Shown in pieces: positions 63,799-64,000 of a stretch of 64,000 nt of DNA. Position 1 is the stretch's first letter. Each line of letters opens with the position of its first letter. Source of the DNA: Aphelenchoides besseyi (lineage: Eukaryota > Nematoda > Chromadorea > Rhabditida > Aphelenchoididae); assembly GCA_024699855.1 (NCBI GenBank), contig JAMPIQ010000002.1, positions 1,798,001-1,862,000 of the forward strand, in the 5' to 3' direction. The notes beneath the pieces are model-generated. The model saw only the letters and a list, made by a program, of their open reading frames with translations, was not told the origin of the DNA and searched no databases. The position numbers and the translations under genes were made by a program.

Positions 63799-64000
63799 CA
63801 GCAGTCTGAAAGTGTCCGTCAAATTACTCGACAATTCTCACGATCGCAATGAAAATTGATGCTCGAATCGATGTTTTCTGTTTGTTCAAACCAAACAACT
63901 AAAAGACACGTCGAGGGACCACACCCACAGCAGACAACCGGGAATCAACGGTTATGGAGAAGTGTTGAAGTTCTCGCAACATCCGGCCTATCAGAACCGT
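63799..64000. other. Upstream flank of the GT10 gene
   Basis: No coding frame; probably promoter region. Confidence 0.3.

Noticed and set aside
1..64000. CRISPR arrays, bacterial operons or prophage genes
   Set aside because: No direct-repeat arrays or Shine-Dalgarno-led gene strings; pervasive short introns show a eukaryotic nuclear genome.

Overview
The window looks like nuclear DNA of a rhabditid-type nematode. Genes sit on both strands and are cut by many very short GT-AG introns (mostly 35-49 nt, commonly about 41) ending in TTTCAG or TTTTAG. The gene content is nematode-typical: serpentine chemoreceptors, a divergent nuclear hormone receptor, a two-domain DM protein, and the FkbM, DUF229, DUF1647, GT92 and acyltransferase-3/SGNH families. 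Several start codons lie just behind a splice-acceptor motif, which fits SL trans-splicing. I cannot name the species. Exon structures were worked out by hand from reading frame, splice motifs and family resemblance; for most genes the summed exon lengths are a multiple of three.

Layout. 0-9 kb: a truncated gene, a bacterial-looking tRNA-Lys, two FkbM methyltransferase genes on either side of an unidentified gene, a chemoreceptor pseudogene, a damaged chemoreceptor and a secreted GH16 beta-glucanase of fungal type. 9-26 kb: an unidentified gene, a nuclear receptor, two chemoreceptors, a DUF229 sulfatase-like gene, a third FkbM gene, a sulfotransferase, an RRM/zinc-finger protein (hnRNP C/RALY type) and mitochondrial ribosomal protein S14. 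26-39 kb: a retroelement remnant, a DUF1647 gene, an SRE-like receptor, a POU-homeobox gene, a chemoreceptor pseudogene, a GT11 fucosyltransferase, a small four-TM protein and a secreted basic peptide. 39-53 kb: a sulfotransferase pseudogene, an acyltransferase-3/SGNH gene, a second DUF1647 gene, a GT92 gene and a second DUF229 gene. 53-64 kb: a gene built from repeated zinc-finger-like modules, a core-1 galactosyltransferase pseudogene with a mariner-like element in an intron, a two-DM-domain regulator and a GT10 fucosyltransferase.

Twelve intact or near-intact genes encode mostly single-TM, probably secretory-pathway enzymes expected to build, fucosylate, sulfate, acylate or otherwise edit glycans or similar conjugates, and three or four broken ones accompany them. 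No single pathway is proven. Sulfotransferase, acyltransferase and DUF1647 homologues and a dispersed repeat each occur once on the left and once on the right, three of these four pairs in opposite orientation, suggesting an old, rearranged inverted duplication.

The most unusual points are: the repeated C-x11/12-C-x12-H-x5/7-C module gene (54.1-57.4 kb); a POU homeobox intron ending in GG; three GC-AG introns; a mariner-like element in what was exactly a 40-nt intron; the fungal-type GH16 gene; and the bacterial-like tRNA.
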